Source: Desulfobacteria bacterium
Lineage (GTDB): Bacteria; Desulfobacterota; Desulfobacteria; Desulfobacterales; C00003060
Direction of reading: 5' to 3'
Length of the DNA stretch: 13,534 nt
NCBI GenBank assembly: GCA_030145035.1
Contig: JAQYWL010000498.1
Span: forward strand, 1-13,534
Below, piece after piece: positions 6,437 through 13,534 of the stretch. Position 1 is the first letter of the stretch; every line of letters begins with the position of its first letter. The notes beneath the pieces are model-generated. The model did no database searches and was not told the DNA's origin. It was given only the letters and a program-made list of their open reading frames with translations. The translations under genes were made by a program, and so were the position numbers.

Positions 6437-7969
6437 ATGAATGATCAACAGAAGAAAGTCACGATTTTGAACAAAGTGTGGCAGGCCTGCGATACTTTCC
6501 GCGGCGTCATCGATCCTGCCCAGTACAAGGACTATATCCTGACCATGCTGTTCGTGAAGTACGTCAGCGATATCCTCAAATCTAGGATGGCTCAGTTGAC
6601 GGCCAAATACAAAGGAGACAAGGTCCGCATTAAGCGGGCGTTGGACCGGGAACGTTTCGTTATCCCTGAAATTGAAATGAAGGATAGCAAAGGAAAGGTG
6701 GAAGATCGTTTCCCTGCCACGTTCGACAGTCTTTACGAGCGGCGCGGCAGATCGAATATCGGCGAACTGATCAATATCCTGCTGGAGCACCTTGAAGATG
6801 CCAACAAGCTCAAGCTGCACAACGTGTTTCGCAATATTGATTATAACAGCGAGGCTAACCTGGGACAGACACGCCAACGAAATACACGCCTGAAACATTT
6901 GCTCGAAGATCTTGTGGATCTGGATTTGACGCTTGAGTCCGTGGGCCACCTGGACATTATTGGTGATGTCTATGAGTACTTAATTGAGAAGTTTGCGGCT
7001 ACCGCAGGGAAAAAGGCCGGAGAATTCTACACGCCGGCGGCTGTCTCTGAAACGCTTTCCCGTCTCGTGGCGCCGAAACCTGAGGAGCGCATCCATGACC
7101 CTGCCTGCGGCTCCGGATCTCTCCTGATCCGCGCGGGCAAGCAGGTCGCCTCCGACGATTATGCCCTCTACGGCCAGGAGATGAACGGAAGCACCTGGGC
7201 GCTCTGTAAGATGAATATGTTCCTACACGGTGTAGATTCCGCTAACATCGTGTGGGAGGACACCATCCGGCACCCCCAATTCGTGGAAGACGACGCCCTT
7301 ATGAAGTTTGACGTGGTGATTGCCAATCCCCCTTTCAGCCTGGACAAATGGGGGCAAGAAATCGCGGCCGAAGACCGTTATGGTCGCTTCTTTCGTGGCA
7401 TTCCGCCCAAAAGCAAGGGGGACTGGGCCTTTATCTCCCACATGCTGGCAACGGCCGTGGAAGGAAAGGGGCGCGTGGGCGTGGTGGTGCCCCATGGGGT
7501 GCTTTTTCGAGGTGGGCAGGAAGGCAAAATTCGGGAGGCCGCAATAAAAGAGAACCTGCTGGATGCCGTGATCGGTCTGCCCGCAAATCTGTTTTTCGGC
7601 ACAGGGATACCAGCAGCCCTGATGATCTTTGACAAATCGCGGAAACAGGGCCGTAAGGTCCTTTTTATTGACGCCAGCCGGGAGTACGAGCAGGGCACCA
7701 ACCAGAACAAGCTCAGAGAGCAGGACATCCAAAAGACTGTCAAGACGTTTCAAGAGCGCAAGACGATCGACAAGTATTCCTATCTGGCAACGTTTAAGGA
7801 GATCGAGGAGAACGAGTTCAATCTCAACATCCCGCGCTACGTGGACACCTTCGAACCGGAACCGGAAATCGACATTGCCGCCGTTCAGCAGGAGATCGAA
7901 GAGATCGAAGCCGAGCTGGCAAAGACACAGACGGAGATGAAAGGTTATTTGAAAGAGTTGGGGTTTTAA
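6437..7969 (+). CDS. hsdM: Type I restriction-modification DNA methyltransferase subunit
   Basis: N6-adenine methyltransferase that protects host sites and forms the core of the type I complex with HsdS and HsdR. The N-terminal HsdM_N helical domain (about the first 150 residues) contains YKDYILTMLFVKYVSDI. The catalytic domain has FYTP, the AdoMet-binding motif DPACGSGSLL and the catalytic NPPF motif (coding near 7097 and 7325-7336). The C-terminus is a glutamate-rich coiled coil that would dock to HsdS. Length is normal and the frame intact. ATG at 6437 is chosen because AAAGGA lies seven bases upstream; an in-frame ATG at 6419 would add six residues but has a poor binding site. It follows the half hsdS by about 30 bases and is followed by the AlbA_2 gene after 13 bases, so the three form one operon. 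Confidence 0.95.
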   Translation: MNDQQKKVTILNKVWQACDTFRGVIDPAQYKDYILTMLFVKYVSDILKSRMAQLTAKYKGDKVRIKRALDRERFVIPEIEMKDSKGKVEDRFPATFDSLYERRGRSNIGELINILLEHLEDANKLKLHNVFRNIDYNSEANLGQTRQRNTRLKHLLEDLVDLDLTLESVGHLDIIGDVYEYLIEKFAATAGKKAGEFYTPAAVSETLSRLVAPKPEERIHDPACGSGSLLIRAGKQVASDDYALYGQEMNGSTWALCKMNMFLHGVDSANIVWEDTIRHPQFVEDDALMKFDVVIANPPFSLDKWGQEIAAEDRYGRFFRGIPPKSKGDWAFISHMLATAVEGKGRVGVVVPHGVLFRGGQEGKIREAAIKENLLDAVIGLPANLFFGTGIPAALMIFDKSRKQGRKVLFIDASREYEQGTNQNKLREQDIQKTVKTFQERKTIDKYSYLATFKEIEENEFNLNIPRYVDTFEPEPEIDIAAVQQEIEEIEAELAKTQTEMKGYLKELGF

Positions 7970-7982
7970 AGGTATCCATCTG

Positions 7983-9614
7983 ATGCATATGACATTGGAA
8001 CAGTTGCGCTCTTTGATGAAGGCGAAAGAAGCCGAACATTTGGAATTCAAGGAAGCGAAAGAGCGCTTCGACTTTGAAAAACTTGTGCGGTACTGCGTGG
8101 CCCTCGCAAATGAAGGGGGTGGTAGAATCGTTTTGGGGGTTACCGACAAGAAACCTCGCCAAGTGGTGGGAACTCAAGCTTTCTCGAACATGGAGAGGAC
8201 CAAGGCCGGGCTTTTGGAGCGCCTTCACGTACGTGTCGAAACCGATGTCATCGATCATCCAGATGGTCGTGTTCTCGTTTTCACCGTGCCCTCTCGCCCC
8301 ATTGGGATGCCTATACATTACAAGGGTGCCTACTGGATGCGAAGCGGTGAGGATTTGGTTCCCATGACGCCGGACATGTTGAAAAAGATCTTTGCTGAAT
8401 CCCAGCCGGATTTTTCCGCTGAAATATGTGAAAAAGCGACCGAAAAGGATCTCCATCCGGAAGCCATTGAAGTGTTTCGAGACATGTGGCGCCGTCGGTC
8501 CGGCAATCCGGCCCTGGAGTATATCACCCATAGACAGCTCTTGAGCGATGCGGAATTGATGGTAGGAAGCGGCGTGACCTTTGCGGCCCTGATTCTGCTA
8601 GGAACCCGGGAGGCGTTGGGCAGACACCTTGCCCAGTCAGAGGTTGTTTTTGAGTATCGATCTACCGAGTCTTCCATCACCAATCAACAGCGGGAAGAGT
8701 ACCGACAAGGCTTCTTTCTCTTTCACAACGACCTGTGGAACACGATCAACCTTCGAAATGACAAATACCACTACCAGGAGGGGCTCTTTGTATGGGATAT
8801 CCCCGCATTCAATGAATCTGTTATTCGAGAAGCCATCCTGAATGCAGTAAGCCACCGCGAATACCGACTAAGCGGCTCAGTCTTTGTCAGACAATTCCCA
8901 AAGCAGATAGAAATCGTCAGTCCCGGAGGATTTCCCCCTGGAATAACGGCCGAGAATATCTTGTGGCGCCAATTTCCACGTAATCGCCGGATTGCCGAAG
9001 TCTTCGCAAAATGCGGATTGGTGGAACGCTCAGGCCAGGGCGCTGACCGAATGTTCGAAAACAGTGTGAAGGAGAGCAAGCTTCCCCCCGACTTTTCAGG
9101 AACCGACGACTATCAAGTCTCCCTCCTTTTACATGGAGAGGTTCAGGATCCGCTTTTTCTACGTTTTCTCGAACAGATTGGCAAGGAAACCCTTTCAACG
9201 TTCCATACTACGGACCTATTGGTCCTCGATCTTGTGCACAGAGAACAATCCATACCTCGTTGGGCGCGGGACAGGCTGCCCTTGTTACGCGGTTCTGGGG
9301 TGATAGAGAAGGTCGGCCGAAAATATATACTCTCCCGGCAATTCTATAAGTTTGTTGGAAGAAAAGGTGTGTACACACGCAAGCGAGGCCTGGATAGGGA
9401 GACGAATAAGGCGTTGCTCCTAAAACATATTCGGGACAATAAAGGGCATGGAAGTCGCTTTCGTGAATTCAAGGATGTCCTGCCAGACTTGACACGTGAT
9501 CAGATTCAAACGCTGCTTCGGGAAATGAAAAAGGACGGGCTTGTTCACTCCATTGGCCGGGCGCACGGTGCTCGGTGGTTTCCAGGTGTGGAAAAGGATA
9601 ATTCTAAGACCTAA
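7983..9614 (+). CDS. AlbA_2 / HATPase_c_4 / winged-helix protein, type I R-M accessory
   Basis: Member of the COG2865-type family often labelled 'ATP-binding' or 'transcriptional regulator', 543 residues. The N-terminal AlbA_2 (Schlafen-like) domain (about 10-140) shows EHLEFKEAK (18-26) and ALANEGGGRIVLGV (40-53). A middle GHKL-type ATPase domain has NAVSHREY (287-294), SPGGFPPG (313-320) and a GQGADRMFE stretch (351-359). The C-terminus (about 470-540) looks like a winged helix, with a KDVLPDLTRDQIQTLLREM helix-turn-helix. The role in type I loci is not settled. Regulation or an extra antiviral function are both possible. ATG at 7983 lies ten bases after AAAGG, only 13 bases past hsdM, so it is co-transcribed. 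The stop codon falls in the loop of a palindrome. Confidence 0.85.
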   Translation: MHMTLEQLRSLMKAKEAEHLEFKEAKERFDFEKLVRYCVALANEGGGRIVLGVTDKKPRQVVGTQAFSNMERTKAGLLERLHVRVETDVIDHPDGRVLVFTVPSRPIGMPIHYKGAYWMRSGEDLVPMTPDMLKKIFAESQPDFSAEICEKATEKDLHPEAIEVFRDMWRRRSGNPALEYITHRQLLSDAELMVGSGVTFAALILLGTREALGRHLAQSEVVFEYRSTESSITNQQREEYRQGFFLFHNDLWNTINLRNDKYHYQEGLFVWDIPAFNESVIREAILNAVSHREYRLSGSVFVRQFPKQIEIVSPGGFPPGITAENILWRQFPRNRRIAEVFAKCGLVERSGQGADRMFENSVKESKLPPDFSGTDDYQVSLLLHGEVQDPLFLRFLEQIGKETLSTFHTTDLLVLDLVHREQSIPRWARDRLPLLRGSGVIEKVGRKYILSRQFYKFVGRKGVYTRKRGLDRETNKALLLKHIRDNKGHGSRFREFKDVLPDLTRDQIQTLLREMKKDGLVHSIGRAHGARWFPGVEKDNSKT

Positions 9615-9628
9615 GGTCTTTTGGTTTT
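9606..9628 (+). terminator. Short palindrome with T-rich tail over the AlbA_2 gene stop
   Basis: AAGACC (9606-9611) pairs with GGTCTT (9615-9620), with the TAA stop codon as the three-base loop, and TTGGTTTT follows. The stem is short and the tail is interrupted by GG, so termination would be partial at best. It may separate the upstream hsd genes from hsdS and hsdR. Confidence 0.35.
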
Positions 9629-9637
9629 AGCGTTAAA

Positions 9638-9670
9638 AAACGCAAAGAAAACGCAAAGAAAACGCAAAGA
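9638..9670. repeat. Three perfect copies of an 11-base tandem repeat
   Basis: AAACGCAAAGA occurs three times head to tail without mismatch. Just before it, GCGTT (9630-9634) and AACGC (9639-9643) form a small inverted repeat. The array is intergenic, between the AlbA_2 gene and hsdS. Arrays built on 'CGCAAAG' are, to my memory, common between genes in environmental bacteria, but their function is not known to me. Confidence 0.85.
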
Positions 9671-9682
9671 ATGCAATAACAT

Positions 9683-9734
9683 TCTATTATTAATAGATAT
9701 TTTATGCGCTGTGTCTATTGCGCCAACGCATAAA
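9683..9734. repeat. Two inverted repeats upstream of full-length hsdS
   Basis: TCTATTA-T-TAATAGA (9683-9697) is a perfect 15-base palindrome with a single central base. Directly after it, TTTATGCG (9701-9708) and CGCATAAA (9727-9734) are exact reverse complements 18 bases apart. Both look like regulator or structured-RNA sites upstream of hsdS. A nine-codon frame (ATG 9704 to TAA 9731-9733) sits exactly within the second repeat but is too short to call. No convincing -35/-10 pair was found in the 204-base gap. Confidence 0.55.
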
Positions 9735-9818
9735 GTGACGCAAATTCAGTGTGGAAATAACCGAACCATTTAGGAACTTAAAGCTTTCGTGTAGTTCGTA
9801 GTTGAAAAGGGTTGAAGT

Positions 9819-11054
9819 GTGAGCAAGCGGAACGAAAACAGGCCGGGATATAAGAAGACCACGGTGGGGTGGATTCCGGAGGAATGGGACGTCCAACCAC
9901 TCGGTTCTGTGACAAAGAAAAGCCAATATGGCCTGTCCGCGAGTTCCTCTGTGGCCGGAAGGACTCCATTACTTCGCATGGGCAATATTGAGGATGGAAA
10001 AGTAACATACAAGAATCTTGCCTATGTTGATATCTCCGACGAAGAGCGGACCGACTATAGGGTTCAAGAAGACGATCTGCTTTTCAACAGAACAAATAGC
10101 CTTGATCACGTCGGGAAGTTAGGGATTGTCACGAATCCCAAGCCAGCTGTTTTTGCTTCTTATCTGGTTAGATTTCAGCTCAAAAAGACTTTGGCTCATC
10201 CCGCATTTGTGGCCTATTTCTTCAACACTCACGAATCCCGGAACAGACTAAAGAGACTGGCGACGCCAGGCGTCTGCCAGCACAACATAAATCAATCCGA
10301 ATTGAAAAAGCACTTTGTAATCCCACTCCCTTCATTCCCCAAACAAAAGAAAATCGCCGAGATTCTTTCCACGTGGGATGAGGCCATCGACCAGACGCGC
10401 GGGCCGATCGATGCGAAAAAGCGCCGAAAGAAAGCCCTCATGCAGCAACTGCTCACGGGCAAAAAGCGGTTGCCGGGCTTCCGCAAATCATGGGAAGAAT
10501 ATCATCTAGGAGATGTTTTCAATGAAAGAAGGGAAATCAACGGCCATCATCTGCCGCTTTTGGCCATCACGGGAAGCCGTGGGGTGATTCCGGCTTCGGA
10601 AATCAAACGTAAGGATTCATCCAACCCTGATAAGTCGAGATACAAGATAATCAGACGAGGAGACATCGGTTACAATACGATGCGAATGTGGCAAGGGGTG
10701 TCGGCCGTGTCCGGCTTGGACGGGATTGTCAGTCCAGCCTACACCATTTGTGTGCCCAAAGCCGACGTTGATGTGCAGTTCATGGGATACTTTTTCAAAT
10801 TTCCTCCTGTCGTTCACTTGTTTTGGAGATACTCGCAGGGCCTCGTCAGCGACACACTAAATCTGAAATTCAACAACTTCGCTCAAATCAAGGTGACGAT
10901 CCCAAACCCGAAAGAGCAGTGTGCTATTGCCAAGGTCCTCTCTTCTGCAGATGACGAAATCGCAACCCTCGAAAAGAAACTGACTGCCTTTGAAAAACAG
11001 AAACGCGGCCTCATGCAAAAATTGCTAACCGGCGAGGTGCAGGTAAAGACATAG
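9819..11054 (+). CDS. hsdS: Type I restriction specificity subunit with two TRDs
   Basis: Full-length DNA-recognition subunit, 411 residues. The first target-recognition domain (about 18-165) opens with GWIPEEWDVQPLG. The first conserved helical block (170-215) ends QQLLTGKKRLPGF. The second recognition domain spans about 222-360, and the second conserved block (363-405) ends MQKLLTG. The two LLTG repeats (211-214 and 402-405) mark the pseudo-symmetry typical of HsdS. The start is GTG at 9819 with AAGGG seven bases upstream. It lies 204 bases after the AlbA_2 gene and three bases before hsdR. Its sequence differs clearly from the half HsdS at 5831, so the locus can specify at least two DNA targets. 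It is assumed to share the HsdM at 6437. Confidence 0.93.
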   Translation: MSKRNENRPGYKKTTVGWIPEEWDVQPLGSVTKKSQYGLSASSSVAGRTPLLRMGNIEDGKVTYKNLAYVDISDEERTDYRVQEDDLLFNRTNSLDHVGKLGIVTNPKPAVFASYLVRFQLKKTLAHPAFVAYFFNTHESRNRLKRLATPGVCQHNINQSELKKHFVIPLPSFPKQKKIAEILSTWDEAIDQTRGPIDAKKRRKKALMQQLLTGKKRLPGFRKSWEEYHLGDVFNERREINGHHLPLLAITGSRGVIPASEIKRKDSSNPDKSRYKIIRRGDIGYNTMRMWQGVSAVSGLDGIVSPAYTICVPKADVDVQFMGYFFKFPPVVHLFWRYSQGLVSDTLNLKFNNFAQIKVTIPNPKEQCAIAKVLSSADDEIATLEKKLTAFEKQKRGLMQKLLTGEVQVKT

Positions 11055-11057
11055 CCT

Positions 11058-13534
11058 ATGGAAGAGGTAGCCCCATACGGTGTTTCTGGTTATGAAACGC
11101 CCAGCTATCTGGAGAAGGTCCAGTCCCAGCTTCCGGCGCTGGAGTTGTTGATCAAGCTCGGATGGCAGTACCTGACACCGGAGGAGACGGTGCATCTTCG
11201 AGGCGGGCGGCTGGGCTCCACCATCCTGGAGCCTGTTCTGACCGACCACATCCGCACGCACTGCCGGTATGAATTCAAGGGGAGCATCCATCCGTTTACC
11301 GAAAACGCTATCCAAAACGCCGTGCAGGCCCTGAAAGGCTTCCGGTCTACAGGCGCAACGCATGAAAATGAACAGGTCTATGACCTGTTGTGCCTCGGCA
11401 CCAGTGTCCCTCAAACGGTGGAAGGAGATACTAAGAGTTTCACCATCGACTATATCGATTGGAAGAACCAGGAGAACAATACGTATCAGTGCACCGCAGA
11501 ATTCAAGGTGGAAAGGATCGGCCACCAGAAGCATTACATTCCAGACATTGTCTTGTTCGTAAACGGCATCCCCCTGGTGGTCATGGAATGCAAACGCTCT
11601 GCCTATACCCAGACCAAGAAGAAACCCATTGACCTGGCCATTGATCAGCTTGCCGACTATCAGGCAAAAGATGGCATCCCACAGCTATTTCTCTACAGCC
11701 AACTGCTGCTGGCCCTGGCCCGCGACAAGGCCCAGTACGGCACCACGGGTACCGCGCGGCAGTTCTGGGCGGTCTGGAAAGAAGAACGACTTAACGCCCC
11801 GATCCGGCAATTGCTTCAAGAACCGTTGGATGAACAGGATGTGGACAAGCTGTTGTCTATCCCTTTTGACGATGTGCGTCATAAGTATCTGACCATCCTT
11901 GAACAGGGTCGGGAGATCTACGAGCAGGACCGGGCCCTGTATGCCCTGTGTCGGCCTGAGCGTCTCCTTGAATTGGCCTTTAAGTTCATCCTCTTTGATA
12001 ATGGTGCGAAAAAGATTGCCCGGTATCAGCAGTACTTCACGGTCCATGACATTATGAAGCGTGTTTTGAGCGCGCAACCGGATGAATCGCGACCGGGCGG
12101 GGTGGTGTGGCACACACAGGGAAGCGGCAAGTCGCTGACCATGGTCATGCTGGCCAAGTCCCTTGCCTTACGCCCTGATATCCTGAACCCCAAGGTCATT
12201 CTGGTGACCGACAGGATCGACCTGGACGATCAGATCTGTGGCACCTTTCGGGCCTGCGGCCTGGAGCCGGAACAGGCCAATACAGGCAAGCATCTGGTTG
12301 AACTGCTACTGGACCAACGCACACACATCGTCACAACCCTCATTCACAAATTTGCCACAGCGGCATCCAACAGGAAACTGAAGCAGGCTGACCGCAATAC
12401 ATTCGTCCTGGTGGACGAGGGGCATCGTGGTCAATACGAGGAACAACACGCCCGCATGCGCCTGGCTCTAAAAGGGGCGTGTTTCATCGCTTTCACAGGG
12501 ACCCCGCTGGCCAAATCAGCAAAGAGAAACACGTTTGCCAAATTCGGAGATCTTTTCCAACCGGCATATACCATCTCCCGCGCCGTGGAGGACAAAGCCG
12601 TGGTTTCCCTGCTCTATGAGGCCCGGCACGTGCCGCAAGAAGTTGAGAAAAAAGCCATTGATGGCTGGTTTGAAAAACTCACCCTGGGGCTTACCAAAGA
12701 ACAAAAAGCAGATCTCAAAAGGAAATTCTCAACCGAGCGCCAGCTTAACATGGCCGCACAAAAAGTCCGGATGATAGCCTGGGACGTGAGCCTCCATTAT
12801 GCTGCGGCATACCAGGGCACTGGCCTCAAAGGACAGCTTGTGACCCCTCGAAAAGAAACGGCGCTACTGTACAAGCAGTTCATGAATGAGTTTGATATGG
12901 TCTCCACCGAAGTCCTGATCTCTGCGCCCGCTGAACGGGAAGGAGAAGGCAGGGGAGGCGAACCGTCCCAAACGGAAAAAGCCTTCTGGCAGGTCATGAT
13001 GGATCGCTACGGTTCTGAGGACAAATACAACAAACAGCTTATTAATGCGTTCAAACACGGGGATCACCCGGAGATTATCATTGTTGTGGATAAGCTGCTC
13101 GTGGGTTTTGATGCCCCATGCAACACGGTCCTTTATCTTGCCCGGAAGCTAAAAGAGCACACGCTCCTTCAGGCGATTGCCCGGGTGAACCGTCTGCACG
13201 AAGGGAAAGAGTACGGGTTGATTCTTGATTACAGTGGGGTCATTGAAGAGCTGGACGAAGCGATTGACTTCTACGCCCAGTTGGCCAACTATGACCGGGC
13301 CGACCTGGAAGAGACGGTTACCTATATCGCCGACAGGGCAGCCGAGTTGCCGCAACTCCATTCGAACCTGTGGGCGCTCTTTGAGAAAGTAAAGGGTGCT
13401 AAAGACCCAGAAGTTTACGAAGTACACCTCCGAGATGATGACTTGCGAAACCAGTTCTACGAACGATTCAGTCTTTTTGCCCGAACCCTTTCCCTGGGCT
13501 TGTCGTCCATGAACTTCCTGGAAACCACCCCAGA
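11058..13534 (+). CDS. hsdR: Type I restriction endonuclease/translocase subunit, 3' end outside window
   Basis: Motor and nuclease subunit that pulls DNA and cuts it when the complex meets unmodified sites. 825 codons are visible and the frame is open at the right edge; family members are usually about 1000 residues, so the C-terminal helical part is missing. The N-terminal PD-(D/E)xK nuclease has D163 and E177-C-K179. The SF2 translocase has Walker A QGSGKS with K358, the DEGH box (453-456), TGTP (480-483), a VGFDAP segment, and motif VI QAIARVNR (705-712). ATG at 11058 starts three bases after the hsdS stop; the binding site is weak (AGGT upstream), so coupled translation is likely. No stop codon or frameshift interrupts the visible part. 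Confidence 0.95.
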   Translation, partial: MEEVAPYGVSGYETPSYLEKVQSQLPALELLIKLGWQYLTPEETVHLRGGRLGSTILEPVLTDHIRTHCRYEFKGSIHPFTENAIQNAVQALKGFRSTGATHENEQVYDLLCLGTSVPQTVEGDTKSFTIDYIDWKNQENNTYQCTAEFKVERIGHQKHYIPDIVLFVNGIPLVVMECKRSAYTQTKKKPIDLAIDQLADYQAKDGIPQLFLYSQLLLALARDKAQYGTTGTARQFWAVWKEERLNAPIRQLLQEPLDEQDVDKLLSIPFDDVRHKYLTILEQGREIYEQDRALYALCRPERLLELAFKFILFDNGAKKIARYQQYFTVHDIMKRVLSAQPDESRPGGVVWHTQGSGKSLTMVMLAKSLALRPDILNPKVILVTDRIDLDDQICGTFRACGLEPEQANTGKHLVELLLDQRTHIVTTLIHKFATAASNRKLKQADRNTFVLVDEGHRGQYEEQHARMRLALKGACFIAFTGTPLAKSAKRNTFAKFGDLFQPAYTISRAVEDKAVVSLLYEARHVPQEVEKKAIDGWFEKLTLGLTKEQKADLKRKFSTERQLNMAAQKVRMIAWDVSLHYAAAYQGTGLKGQLVTPRKETALLYKQFMNEFDMVSTEVLISAPAEREGEGRGGEPSQTEKAFWQVMMDRYGSEDKYNKQLINAFKHGDHPEIIIVVDKLLVGFDAPCNTVLYLARKLKEHTLLQAIARVNRLHEGKEYGLILDYSGVIEELDEAIDFYAQLANYDRADLEETVTYIADRAAELPQLHSNLWALFEKVKGAKDPEVYEVHLRDDDLRNQFYERFSLFARTLSLGLSSMNFLETTP

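Noticed and set aside
6383..6949. 188-codon minus-strand open frame
   Set aside because: Mirror of the hsdM N-terminal domain; runs of I/V/L/F come from reading the opposite strand.
7223..8149. 308-codon minus-strand open frame
   Set aside because: It is antisense to the hsdM 3' half and the start of the AlbA_2 gene, both of which have clear family motifs. The translation is of the low-complexity kind seen opposite real genes.
7824..8531. 235-codon minus-strand open frame
   Set aside because: Antisense to the AlbA_2 domain coding region, with no motif and no ribosome binding site.
9638..9670. Possible CRISPR array
   Set aside because: The 11-base units are directly adjacent with no spacers, and no cas gene is present.
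9701..9734. Integron attC or phage att site
   Set aside because: The inverted repeat lacks attC core boxes, and no integrase gene lies in the window.
11025..11534. 169-codon minus-strand open frame
   Set aside because: Opposite the start of hsdR, whose nuclease motifs are in the plus frame.

Overview
The window looks like a bacterial chromosome of middling GC. Nothing in it fixes the taxon. The style of the ComEC and HsdS/HsdM proteins would suit an environmental Gram-negative such as a Desulfobacterota (deltaproteobacterial) species, but that is only an impression. No tRNA, rRNA, CRISPR array, integrase or intact insertion sequence was seen.

Layout. (1) Positions 1-286 hold no gene I can support, only two strong hairpins, one with a U-tract. 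(2) Positions 287-2893 (minus) encode a ComEC/Rec2-family DNA-uptake channel with its C-terminal metallo-beta-lactamase domain, the one ordinary core gene. (3) Positions 3168-5665 (minus) hold a tight four-gene operon, read right to left: a 90-residue staphylococcal-nuclease-like protein, a three-helix membrane protein, a DncV-like CD-NTase and an E2-like protein with a SEC-C tail. The last two genes define a CBASS anti-phage locus of the E2-only ('type II-short') kind. The membrane protein is the best effector candidate, and the nuclease is an unexpected extra member. (4) Positions 5666-5830 are an AT-rich divergent promoter region in which the CBASS promoter and the restriction-modification promoter share overlapping -35 boxes and are flanked by matching inverted and direct repeats. 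(5) Positions 5831 to the right edge (plus) hold a type I restriction-modification locus: a half-length HsdS, HsdM, an AlbA_2/HATPase/winged-helix protein, a 204-base gap full of repeats, a full two-TRD HsdS, and HsdR, which runs off the window.

How it fits together. This is a defence island next to comEC. On infection the CD-NTase would make a cyclic (oligo)nucleotide, primed by E2-dependent conjugation, which would trigger the membrane effector and perhaps the small nuclease. The type I system would cut unmodified DNA, with specificity set by either of two HsdS proteins. The two systems are divergently transcribed from one compact control region, so they may be co-regulated. No dedicated regulator is visible. 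The winged-helix AlbA_2 protein in the hsd operon is the only candidate inside the window.

The most interesting points are the four-gene E2-only CBASS operon led by a mini SNase-like protein, the shared divergent promoter with a candidate operator, and the type I locus carrying a half HsdS, a full HsdS and an AlbA_2 ATPase-like accessory gene.
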